Shown in pieces: positions 7,164-12,552 of a DNA stretch of 12,704 nt. Where the stretch lies: NCBI GenBank assembly GCA_015522765.1, contig WALR01000033.1, positions 1 to 12,704 on the forward strand. The letters run 5' to 3'. Within the stretch, counting starts at the first letter, position 1, and each line of letters begins with the position of its first letter. The position numbers were made by a program, and so were the translations under genes. The stretch is from Candidatus Woesearchaeota archaeon. GTDB taxonomy: Archaea > Nanobdellota > Nanobdellia > Woesearchaeales > WALR01. The notes beneath the pieces were generated by a model. It was not told the origin of the DNA, ran no database searches, and saw only the letters and a program-made list of their open reading frames with translations.

Positions 7164-7181
7164 CTATAACTTATGCTATAG
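7164..7181. promoter_or_regulatory. Inverted repeat, possible operator in the nrdR upstream region
   Basis: CTATA and TATAG form inverted arms around 8 bases. The site is in the 158-base divergent gap between the winged-helix-like gene and nrdR, about 40 bases upstream of the nrdR TATA box. It does not match the bacterial NrdR box closely. Assignment as an operator is inference. Confidence 0.25.
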
Positions 7182-7187
7182 TAGGAT

Positions 7188-7210
7188 GTTTAGGGCAGGA
7201 TAATCTAAAC
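7188..7210. promoter_or_regulatory. Inverted repeat next to the nrdR TATA box
   Basis: GTTTAG and CTAAAC form perfect 6-base inverted arms around an 11-base spacer. The site ends 9 bases before the nrdR TATA box, a position where an activator or repressor could contact the transcription machinery. Its centre lies about 26-27 bases from that of the inverted repeat at 7164-7181. Confidence 0.3.
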
Positions 7211-7219
7211 CAGTAAAGC

Positions 7220-7227
7220 TTAAATAT
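7220..7227 (+). promoter_or_regulatory. TATA box of the nrdR operon
   Basis: TTAAATAT with an upstream AAAGC is centred about 26 bases before the ATG at 7249. This predicts a leaderless mRNA and supports that ATG over the in-frame upstream TTG at 7231 and GTG at 7243. Confidence 0.6.
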
Positions 7228-7248
7228 GCTTTGATACTGGTAGTGCAC

Positions 7249-7758
7249 ATGAGATGCCCCTACTGCAAGTCGCCCAGGACAAAGGTCGTTGACAAGAGGG
7301 AGTCCAAAAACGGCGAGGTAACAAGGAGGAGGAGGGAGTGCCTTAGCTGCGGCCGGCGCTTCACCACCTATGAAGAGGTGGAACAGCCGGATATAATGAT
7401 TGTGAAAAAGGACGGGAGGAGGGAGCCCTACAGCAAGCAGAAGCTCAGGACAGGAATAATAAAGGCATGCGAGAAAAGGCCTATAAGCATGAACACCATC
7501 GACGATATTGTTAAGCATGTGGAGTCGAGGATAAGAAGCGCGGGCAAGAGGGAGATTACGAGCAGAAGAATAGGGACGATGGTTATGCAAAGGCTGAAAA
7601 AGACCGATGATGTCGCCTATATAAGATTCGCCTCTGTGTACAGGGAGTTTGAGGACCTGAAGGAGTTCCTGAACGAGTTGATAAAGCTCATAGGTAAGAA
7701 GGATGGTAAGGCTAAATCCCATAAAAAGGGCGGAGAAGATAGAAAGTCTGGAGGCTGA
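7249..7758 (+). CDS. nrdR: NrdR-type repressor (zinc ribbon plus ATP-cone)
   Basis: In bacteria NrdR senses ATP/dATP through its ATP-cone and represses ribonucleotide reductase genes. Both domains are present here. The N-terminal zinc ribbon has C3-P-Y-C6 and C31-L-S-C34, with the conserved RRRxECxxCGxRFTTYE segment (about 27-42). The ATP-cone spans about 49-137, opening with VKKDGRREPYSKQKL (52-66). A Lys/Gly-rich tail of about 25 residues is extra. I set the start at ATG 7249, giving 169 residues: NrdR proteins characteristically begin MxCPxC, and the TATA box is at leaderless distance from it. The gene overlaps the next by 56 bases and heads an operon with the DUF4346-like and primase genes. 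NrdR is scarce in archaea. No ribonucleotide reductase gene is in view. Confidence 0.93.
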   Translation: MRCPYCKSPRTKVVDKRESKNGEVTRRRRECLSCGRRFTTYEEVEQPDIMIVKKDGRREPYSKQKLRTGIIKACEKRPISMNTIDDIVKHVESRIRSAGKREITSRRIGTMVMQRLKKTDDVAYIRFASVYREFEDLKEFLNELIKLIGKKDGKAKSHKKGGEDRKSGG

Positions 7759-8062
7759 TGCCCGGCTCCCCTGGGTGCAGGATGAGAAGGGCTATTTCCT
7801 TATAAGGGTCCTCCACGACGAGGGTGTTATCGAGGTCGGCTACTGCACAAATGACGATGTGATTAGGAAGAGCATAAAGGGCAGGGATGCAGAGGGGCTC
7901 TACCACAAAATAATCTCCCTTGGCCTCGTCTCAAGGACTGAGCACGCCGCCTATCTGGGGAAGGAGCTTTGCAGGGCGGAGCTGGCGCTGAAAAACGGGC
8001 TTAATTATGTTCAGGACAAAAAATTGAATTTCAGGCAGCTGCCTAAGAGGTCAAAATCATGA
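7703..8062 (+). CDS. DUF4346-like archaeal protein
   Basis: The function is unknown. From memory the sequence resembles the archaeal DUF4346 family, which in some methanogens is fused to dihydropteroate-synthase-related proteins. The recognisable core is LPWVQDEKGYFLIRV (22-36), an IEVGYC segment (43-48), YHKIISLGLVSRTEHAAYLG (67-86) and a C-terminal helix ELCRAELALKNG (88-99). The length of 119 residues is that of a stand-alone domain. The ATG at 7703 lies inside the end of nrdR in another frame, with an AGGT seven bases before it; no other in-frame start precedes the conserved core. Its stop overlaps the primase start by 4 bases (ATGA), which indicates translational coupling. Confidence 0.8.
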   Translation: MVRLNPIKRAEKIESLEADARLPWVQDEKGYFLIRVLHDEGVIEVGYCTNDDVIRKSIKGRDAEGLYHKIISLGLVSRTEHAAYLGKELCRAELALKNGLNYVQDKKLNFRQLPKRSKS

Positions 8063-8850
8063 TGAACCGTCTCTATCCCCTAAGGGTTTCATCACTGGGG
8101 GAGCGGGAGCAGTTCTACAAAAACGACTTTAGGAAAAGCTTACGAAGGATTAACGACTGGTTCAGGGAAATTTTCTTTCATCCGCAGTTCATAGCCGTTG
8201 ATCCCGGAAGCGACACAGGAATCAGCAGGGATAATAAGAGGGGCCAGCGCCTGCTCATATTCAGGGCTGACACGGATATGGCAGGGCTGTTTGAAAGAAT
8301 TGCTCCTGAGGATGTCTACTACGACAGGAATCATTACAGGAATCCCTCAAATGTTGCAAAGAGGGGGTTGTTCAGGGAGGCGCTTGAGAGGAATCTTGCA
8401 ACAGCCCAGGAACTCGTTTTTGACATAGACGCCGAGAACATGAACTGCCCTGCGCATGACAAGGGGAGGGTGTGCGAGCTCTGCATAAACGCCTCCCAGA
8501 ACCAGGCCTTCTCGTTAAAAAATTACCTTGAGGCCGAGCACTCTATGGAGTCAAGGGTTGTTTTCAGCGGAAGGGGGTTTCATGTTCATGTGGATAAGCG
8601 CTTCTCAGCCATGGGTTTTGATGAGAGGGAGGAGCTGAATAATGAACTCATGAAATACTTCGCGATAGACCCCTGGGTCAGCAGGGGGAGGATACGCCTC
8701 ATAAGGATGCCATTCTCACTGAATGCGCTTGTCTCAAGGATAGTTGTCCCCCTAACAGGAGAGGAAAGGATAAGGGTGCACTCGTCAAAGGAGATTATGC
8801 CTTCTTTCCTGGAGAGGAAGCCCTATAAATCGGCAATTACGCCCGGCTAG
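8059..8850 (+). CDS. priS: DNA primase small (catalytic-type) subunit, divergent
   Basis: PriS is the archaeo-eukaryotic primase subunit that makes RNA primers with PriL. Matches run along the whole protein: EREQFYKNDF near the N terminus, ERIAPEDVYYDRNHYRNP (79-96), the metal-binding FDIDAEN (121-127; D122 and D124), a zinc knuckle C130-H133-C139-C142, the nucleotide-binding SGRGFHVHV (170-178) and RLIRMP (213-218). Two usual key residues look altered. The third catalytic aspartate, normally in VTxDxxRLIRLP, aligns with G210, and the histidine of SLHG aligns with N222. At 263 residues it is shorter than typical archaeal PriS (about 330-350), mainly at the C terminus. GAGGT precedes the start by about 8 bases. 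It could be a diverged lineage-specific primase or an inactive paralogue. No PriL gene is visible. Confidence 0.85.
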   Translation: MMNRLYPLRVSSLGEREQFYKNDFRKSLRRINDWFREIFFHPQFIAVDPGSDTGISRDNKRGQRLLIFRADTDMAGLFERIAPEDVYYDRNHYRNPSNVAKRGLFREALERNLATAQELVFDIDAENMNCPAHDKGRVCELCINASQNQAFSLKNYLEAEHSMESRVVFSGRGFHVHVDKRFSAMGFDEREELNNELMKYFAIDPWVSRGRIRLIRMPFSLNALVSRIVVPLTGEERIRVHSSKEIMPSFLERKPYKSAITPG

Positions 8851-8856
8851 CATTCA

Positions 8857-8994
8857 TTACTCCTCGTCGTTGTCGTCGTCTTCTCCTTCTCCCTCAAACG
8901 GGTTGTCAACTACCTCTTCCTTCTTGCCGTAGTACTTCTCCTCTTTTCCGTAGTACTTTTTCTTCTTTTCTTCCTCGCTTTTTTCTTCTTCCAT
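8857..8994 (-). CDS. 45-residue acidic, YYGK-repeat microprotein
   Basis: I do not recognise it. The protein is almost entirely Glu, Lys and Asp. It has two YYGK repeats (residues 14-17 and 21-24) in a Lys/Glu block and a tail of consecutive Asp/Glu (EGEDDDNDEE), so it is probably disordered. I chose the ATG at 8994 because a minus-strand TATA-like TTTTTAAC (9016-9023) is centred about 26 bases upstream, the leaderless spacing seen elsewhere here. A longer frame from 9057 would begin inside the start codon of the opposite gene and cross both promoters. It ends 6 bases from the primase stop. A chance low-complexity frame cannot be ruled out. Confidence 0.5.
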   Translation of the reverse strand: MEEEKSEEEKKKKYYGKEEKYYGKKEEVVDNPFEGEGEDDDNDEE

Positions 8995-9015
8995 AAAAAC
9001 ACCGTTATTTCCTAA

Positions 9016-9023
9016 GTTAAAAA
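9016..9023 (-). promoter_or_regulatory. TATA-like element of the microprotein gene
   Basis: Minus-strand TTTTTAAC is centred about 26 bases before the ATG at 8994. It lies 3 bases from the plus-strand TATA box at 9027-9034, so the two core promoters are back to back. Confidence 0.4.
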
Positions 9024-9026
9024 GAT

Positions 9027-9034
9027 ATTTAAAT
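9027..9034 (+). promoter_or_regulatory. TATA box of the kinase/dCMP-deaminase operon
   Basis: ATTTAAAT, preceded by A-rich AAAAGAT, is centred about 26 bases before the ATG at 9056, predicting a leaderless mRNA. The element is palindromic and could in principle also serve the minus strand. Confidence 0.6.
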
Positions 9035-9055
9035 CTTGCCCTCAACACCCTTTTC

Positions 9056-9616
9056 ATGGTTGTTATAGGGATAGTTGGTTTATGCGGCGCCGGAAAGACA
9101 AGCGTTGCGAGGATTCTCGAGGCGGCGGGCTTCTCCTATCTGCGATTCGGGGACGCGACCATGGAGGAGCTTAAGAGGAGGGGGCTCGCTGTTAATGAGA
9201 GAAACGAGAGGACGATAAGGGAGGAGATAAGGGCAGAGCATGGCATGGCGGCTTATGCAGTCTTAAACTACAGTAAGATAAGGGAACTCTCAAAGAGGGG
9301 AGATGTGGTTATTGACGGGCTCTACAGCTGGGAGGAGTACCTCTGGCTGAAGAAGAGGATGAGCCGGCTTTTAATATTGGCGGTCTACACCCTTCCTCAA
9401 AAGAGGGCTGCGCGCCTCTCTAAACGAAGTGAGAGGCCTCTGACTCTGGAAGAGATGAGAAGGAGGGACCTTGCAGAGATAGAAAACCTCAACAAGGCTG
9501 GTCCGATTGCGATTGCGGACTATACTGTTCTTAACAACTCAACAAAGGGAGAGCTTAAAAGCAAAGTTCAGGATTTTATAAGAACACTGAGGAGGGGGAA
9601 AAATGGGAAGGCTTAG
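9056..9616 (+). CDS. UPF0200/dephospho-CoA-kinase-like P-loop kinase
   Basis: It is a small nucleotide-kinase-fold protein, probably a phosphotransferase on a nucleotide or coenzyme. The Walker A is GLCGAGKTS (8-16). GDVVIDGLYSWEE (82-94) matches the 'viDGirs..E' segment of the archaeal UPF0200 family. An Arg-rich lid (LSKRSERPLTLEEMRRRD, 121-138) precedes the C-terminal IADYTVLNNST (153-163), the AD...N.s motif shared with dephospho-CoA kinases. The length of 186 residues is normal. It is the first gene of its operon, with its TATA box at leaderless distance, and its end overlaps the dCMP deaminase start by 14 bases, which favours a role in nucleotide metabolism. The substrate cannot be assigned: archaeal dephospho-CoA kinase activity is known from an unrelated family, so a CoaE label would be unsafe. 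Confidence 0.82.
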   Translation: MVVIGIVGLCGAGKTSVARILEAAGFSYLRFGDATMEELKRRGLAVNERNERTIREEIRAEHGMAAYAVLNYSKIRELSKRGDVVIDGLYSWEEYLWLKKRMSRLLILAVYTLPQKRAARLSKRSERPLTLEEMRRRDLAEIENLNKAGPIAIADYTVLNNSTKGELKSKVQDFIRTLRRGKNGKA

Positions 9617-10052
9617 CTGGGAAGAGTACTTCATGGAGATTGCAAGGGTGGTTGCGAGCAGGTCGACCTGCGACAGGAAGAGTGTGGGTGCGGTAATAGT
9701 AAGGGACAAGACAATCCTGAGTACAGGCTATAATGGGAGCATAAGGGGGCTCCCCCACTGCGACGAAGCAGGGCATATGATGGAGAACGGCCACTGCGTG
9801 AGGACAATCCATGCAGAGGCAAACGCGATAGTTCAGGCGGCGAAGAACGGCGTGAGAATTGACGGTGCGGACATATATGTTACGGCTTCCCCCTGCTGGA
9901 ACTGTTTTAAGATGCTCGCGAATGCGGGTATAAAAAAGATATACTACGGGGAGTTCTACAGGGATGAAAGGATAATTGAGGCGGCGAAGACTCTCGGGAT
10001 AGAGCTTATTGACATGAAGAATAAGGCTCAGCACGGCAGTTCAGAGTCCTGA
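9603..10052 (+). CDS. Deoxycytidylate (dCMP) deaminase
   Basis: It converts dCMP to dUMP, feeding thymidylate synthesis, in the cytosol. The zinc-dependent cytidine-deaminase-fold motifs are clear: HAE at 70-72 (zinc ligand H70, catalytic E72) and PCWNC at 97-101 (zinc ligands C98 and C101). The TGYNG substrate loop is at 41-45 and the N-terminal SWEEYFMEIA at 5-14. Additional Cys/His residues (C23, H52, C53, H58, C65, H70) could bind a second zinc, as in T4-type dCMP deaminases. The length of 149 residues is standard. The ATG at 9603 lies within the end of the upstream gene and has a strong GGAGGGGG just before it. Its neighbours (a P-loop kinase, and the nrdR/primase operon upstream) fit DNA-precursor metabolism. 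Confidence 0.95.
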   Translation: MGRLSWEEYFMEIARVVASRSTCDRKSVGAVIVRDKTILSTGYNGSIRGLPHCDEAGHMMENGHCVRTIHAEANAIVQAAKNGVRIDGADIYVTASPCWNCFKMLANAGIKKIYYGEFYRDERIIEAAKTLGIELIDMKNKAQHGSSES

Positions 10053-10068
10053 AACTCTCGGAGGGTTT

Positions 10069-11151
10069 ATGGAAAGAAAAAATATAATGCGGATACTTGA
10101 AGCAGTAACCCCCATACTCATAAAACCGACATACTCCTCGCTGACCATAGGCATATCGAAGAGGTTCTTTCTTTTTAATGTGATGAGGAGGCTTGTGCGT
10201 GTTATGGAGGATGACCCCTACCTGAACTTCATCTCTTTGATTAAGAGCTATAAGCTGCTTGGGCGCTTTCTCCACGGGACACTTTACGAGATTTACAGGG
10301 ACAGGAACAAGCTCTACTTCAAGAACTTCTTTGTTGACAGAGAGCTTTACGCAATGGTTAAGGCAGATATAGAATCCCTCTATCCCGCCTACAAGGAGCT
10401 TAAGTTGACAATAACCAAAAGGGGGCTCATTGTTTATGACAACTACAAGAAGAATGCTTTTAATGTCCTTTTGATGACTATTCATTCCGGCTCGTGGGTG
10501 CCGGCTAACATAAAGAAAAAGCTGAGGATAAGCGAGCACAAGAGGCATATCGAGGAGGACACTGCCACTGACAGGCTCTACAGGAAGATAGTTCTTCGCA
10601 AGGGTGGGATATGGATTGACAACAAGCAGTCGAGGTTTGTGATAGACTTCAACAGGAACCTTTCAAACGCAATCTACTCCGATAACTCTGAGAGTTTTAT
10701 AGGCAGGATATGGAGAGAGAACCCTGCGGAGCGTGAGGTGAAGGATATTTACAGGAGCCACAGGGAGTTTTACTTTGTCCTCTCAAGATTAGTGGAAAGC
10801 TACCGTTTCAACATAATATTTGACGGCCACTCAATGAGGGGGCTTGACGGCAGGCCCAATATAAGCTTCGGCACGAAGTTTATCCCTGAATTTTATATGC
10901 CCATAGTCAGGAGTATGCAGAAGAGGATGATACGCCTCGGCTACAGCCCTGTTCTTCTTAACACCCCCTACTCAGGCGGCTACATATTGAGGTGGCTGAG
11001 TCAGCAGTTCCCCTCCCTCTTCATATTCTCAATGGAGATAAACAAAAAGCTGTATGTTAACAGCAGGAACAGGATAAAGAAGAGGATGCTCAACAGGATT
11101 GCGGGTGAACTGCCGGCAATATTTGACATAAATGAGGGGGATGATGAGTGA
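10069..11151 (+). CDS. N-formylglutamate amidohydrolase-family protein
   Basis: This metal-dependent amidohydrolase family cleaves amide bonds of acylated amino acids or peptides. The family core is in the C-terminal two thirds: HSGSWVP (139-145), DTATDRLY (164-171), VIDFNR (191-196), FDGHSM (251-256), NTPYSGGYILR (298-308) and the EIN near 323-325. H139 and H254 are likely metal ligands. The first 125 residues or so are a basic extension I cannot assign. The start has GGAGGG only 3 bases before it; Met7 (10087) is an alternative. The gene begins 16 bases after dCMP deaminase and overlaps the ligase gene by 4 bases, so it and the ligase probably act on the same amide-containing compound. True formylglutamate hydrolysis belongs to histidine degradation, for which nothing else is present, so the substrate is probably different. 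Confidence 0.85.
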   Translation: MERKNIMRILEAVTPILIKPTYSSLTIGISKRFFLFNVMRRLVRVMEDDPYLNFISLIKSYKLLGRFLHGTLYEIYRDRNKLYFKNFFVDRELYAMVKADIESLYPAYKELKLTITKRGLIVYDNYKKNAFNVLLMTIHSGSWVPANIKKKLRISEHKRHIEEDTATDRLYRKIVLRKGGIWIDNKQSRFVIDFNRNLSNAIYSDNSESFIGRIWRENPAEREVKDIYRSHREFYFVLSRLVESYRFNIIFDGHSMRGLDGRPNISFGTKFIPEFYMPIVRSMQKRMIRLGYSPVLLNTPYSGGYILRWLSQQFPSLFIFSMEINKKLYVNSRNRIKKRMLNRIAGELPAIFDINEGDDE

Positions 11152-12494
11152 TGGGAAAAGGGACAGCCAAGAGGGTTCTTAAGAGGTCGAAAACAGGGAT
11201 GGAGACAGAGTTCCACATTATCGATTCTGAGGGGAGAATAAGCAACAGGGCTTCTGAGCTGATAAGGAAGATTAAGAGGCAGAACTCCCATATTCAGATA
11301 ATGCCCGAGGTTGGGAAGAGCATGATAGAGTTCGGCTGCTACCCGGACATAGCTACCTACAACCCTGTGCTTGACATGGTTAAGTCAATTGAAGAAGCGT
11401 ACAGGGCAGGTGAGGAGGAGGGTCTTTTCATTTATCCCTTCGCAACCTATCCGGGAAGGTTTAATGCCGTTATGAGGAGCAAGAAGAGGTATAAGATACA
11501 TGAGAAGGTCGTGGGGAAGGAGAACATGACCAATTCCCCCAGGGTGACGGGCTTCCACCACCATTACTCCCTGCCCAAGGGGGTGTTTGACAATGAGAAG
11601 CTCATGATACGGCTCATGAAGAAGAGCAAGCTCGAGGCAAGCCTGATATCATCCTACAACTTTGAGATAGCGGCAGACCCTGCTTTGACATTGTTCACCC
11701 AGTCATCCCCTTTTTATCAGGGCGGGCTTCTTGGAAAGGATTCAAGGGTGATAATGTACAGGGGAGGGAAAAAGCTAAGGCAGATGAAGGGGCTTTATGC
11801 CAGGCACCAGCAGCTGGGCGGGCTTCCCCCCTACAAGCAGACCGCTACAGACCTAATAGACAGCCTTAAGAAGCGGTGGAAGAGGCTTGAGAGGTCTGTT
11901 AAGCGAGTGAGCAGGGTTGATTTTGACACCCTCTACCCCCACAAGCTCGATATAAGCTGGAACCCTGTGAAGATAAACAAGCACGGCACCCTCGAGGAGC
12001 GCGGCATGGATGTTAATTTTCTGCGCGTCCTTTCTGCTGTAACAGTCCTGCTGAAGTTCTCTCTTAAGGAGATACAAAGGGCGTTTATTAATGTCATCCC
12101 TACTGACTTCGGGATAGATGAGGCATTTAAGCTCGAGGGCAATGCCCTTTACATCCCTCCTCACAGCTATGTGAGGAACAGGCTTCAGAGGTGGAGCGCC
12201 TATGAGGGCTACAAGAAGAAGGAGATGGCATTTTATGCAAAGAGGTTCTTCAGCTTTGCCAGGTCGGTCACGCCTAAAAAATACTCTAAGATAATAATGG
12301 CTGTGCAGGAGATGGTCGATGAGAGGCGTTCTGTCTCTGACAAAATAATTAGGTATGCTAAGAGGAAGGGCTATCTCCAGGATAATAAGATAAGCGATGA
12401 GGATGCCGCCTCCCTCGCCCTTCACTACTCCAGGGAGTTTCCGCACGACCTTGAGGGGACGAGGAGGGAGCTTGAGAGGCTTTCAGCAATATGA
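11148..12494 (+). CDS. GCS2-family carboxylate-amine ligase (glutamate-cysteine ligase-like)
   Basis: Its fold is that of the ATP-dependent ligases that join a carboxylate (often glutamate's gamma-carboxyl) to an amine. The motifs seen are GMETEFHI (17-24), the first metal-binding glutamates; PEVGKSMIEFGCYP (53-66); TGFHHHYSLP (134-143); ADPALTLFTQSSPFYQG (176-192), the nucleotide-site segment; and LEERGMD (282-288). The length of 448 residues suits the GCS2/YbdK group. A GAGGGGG lies 7 bases before the GTG at 11148; an ATG at 11151 is equally possible. The start overlaps the stop of the amidohydrolase gene, implying coupled translation. Glutamate-cysteine ligase activity (gamma-glutamylcysteine synthesis, as in haloarchaea) is one possibility, but the pairing with an amidohydrolase also suits a less familiar peptide or small-molecule pathway. 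Confidence 0.87.
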   Translation: MMGKGTAKRVLKRSKTGMETEFHIIDSEGRISNRASELIRKIKRQNSHIQIMPEVGKSMIEFGCYPDIATYNPVLDMVKSIEEAYRAGEEEGLFIYPFATYPGRFNAVMRSKKRYKIHEKVVGKENMTNSPRVTGFHHHYSLPKGVFDNEKLMIRLMKKSKLEASLISSYNFEIAADPALTLFTQSSPFYQGGLLGKDSRVIMYRGGKKLRQMKGLYARHQQLGGLPPYKQTATDLIDSLKKRWKRLERSVKRVSRVDFDTLYPHKLDISWNPVKINKHGTLEERGMDVNFLRVLSAVTVLLKFSLKEIQRAFINVIPTDFGIDEAFKLEGNALYIPPHSYVRNRLQRWSAYEGYKKKEMAFYAKRFFSFARSVTPKKYSKIIMAVQEMVDERRSVSDKIIRYAKRKGYLQDNKISDEDAASLALHYSREFPHDLEGTRRELERLSAI

Positions 12495-12522
12495 AAAGCT
12501 AGCACTCCAGAGTAGCGAAATA

Positions 12523-12530
12523 TTTTTATA
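12523..12530 (+). promoter_or_regulatory. TATA box of the last gene
   Basis: TTTTTATA, preceded by a BRE-like CGAAATA, is centred about 26 bases before the ATG at 12553, the same leaderless geometry as other first genes here. The T-rich run lies 29 bases after the ligase stop and could also end the upstream operon. Confidence 0.55.
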
Positions 12531-12552
12531 TTACCCTCTCTTCCCCTCCTTA

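Noticed and set aside
7231..7248. In-frame TTG (7231) and GTG (7243) as upstream starts for nrdR
   Set aside because: The TATA box at 7220-7227 is at leaderless distance from ATG 7249, a TTG at 7231 would fall within the promoter, and NrdR proteins begin MxCPxC.
7171..7722. A 183-codon minus-strand open frame
   Set aside because: It lies almost wholly opposite nrdR, its product (Cys, Pro, Leu and His rich) resembles no protein, and nrdR is unmistakable.
8857..9057. A 66-residue minus-strand frame starting at 9057
   Set aside because: It would start inside the start codon of the opposite kinase gene and cover both core promoters. The shorter 45-residue form fits the TATA spacing.
9056..9616. 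Naming the P-loop kinase CoaE (dephospho-CoA kinase)
   Set aside because: The fold is similar, but in archaea this activity has been assigned to an unrelated family, and UPF0200 members have no settled substrate.
10006..10548. A 180-codon minus-strand open frame
   Set aside because: It is opposite the amidohydrolase-family gene, has no promoter or ribosome site, and shows a composition typical of an antisense frame.
11853..12446. A 197-codon minus-strand open frame
   Set aside because: It is antisense to the GCS2-family ligase, whose motifs and length are intact. The low frequency of complementary stop codons under this codon bias explains such long shadows.
12495..12531. Hairpin-plus-T-run terminator after the ligase gene (GCTA...TAGC then T-rich)
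   Set aside because: The stem is only 4 bp, and the T-rich run is better explained as the TATA box of the next gene.
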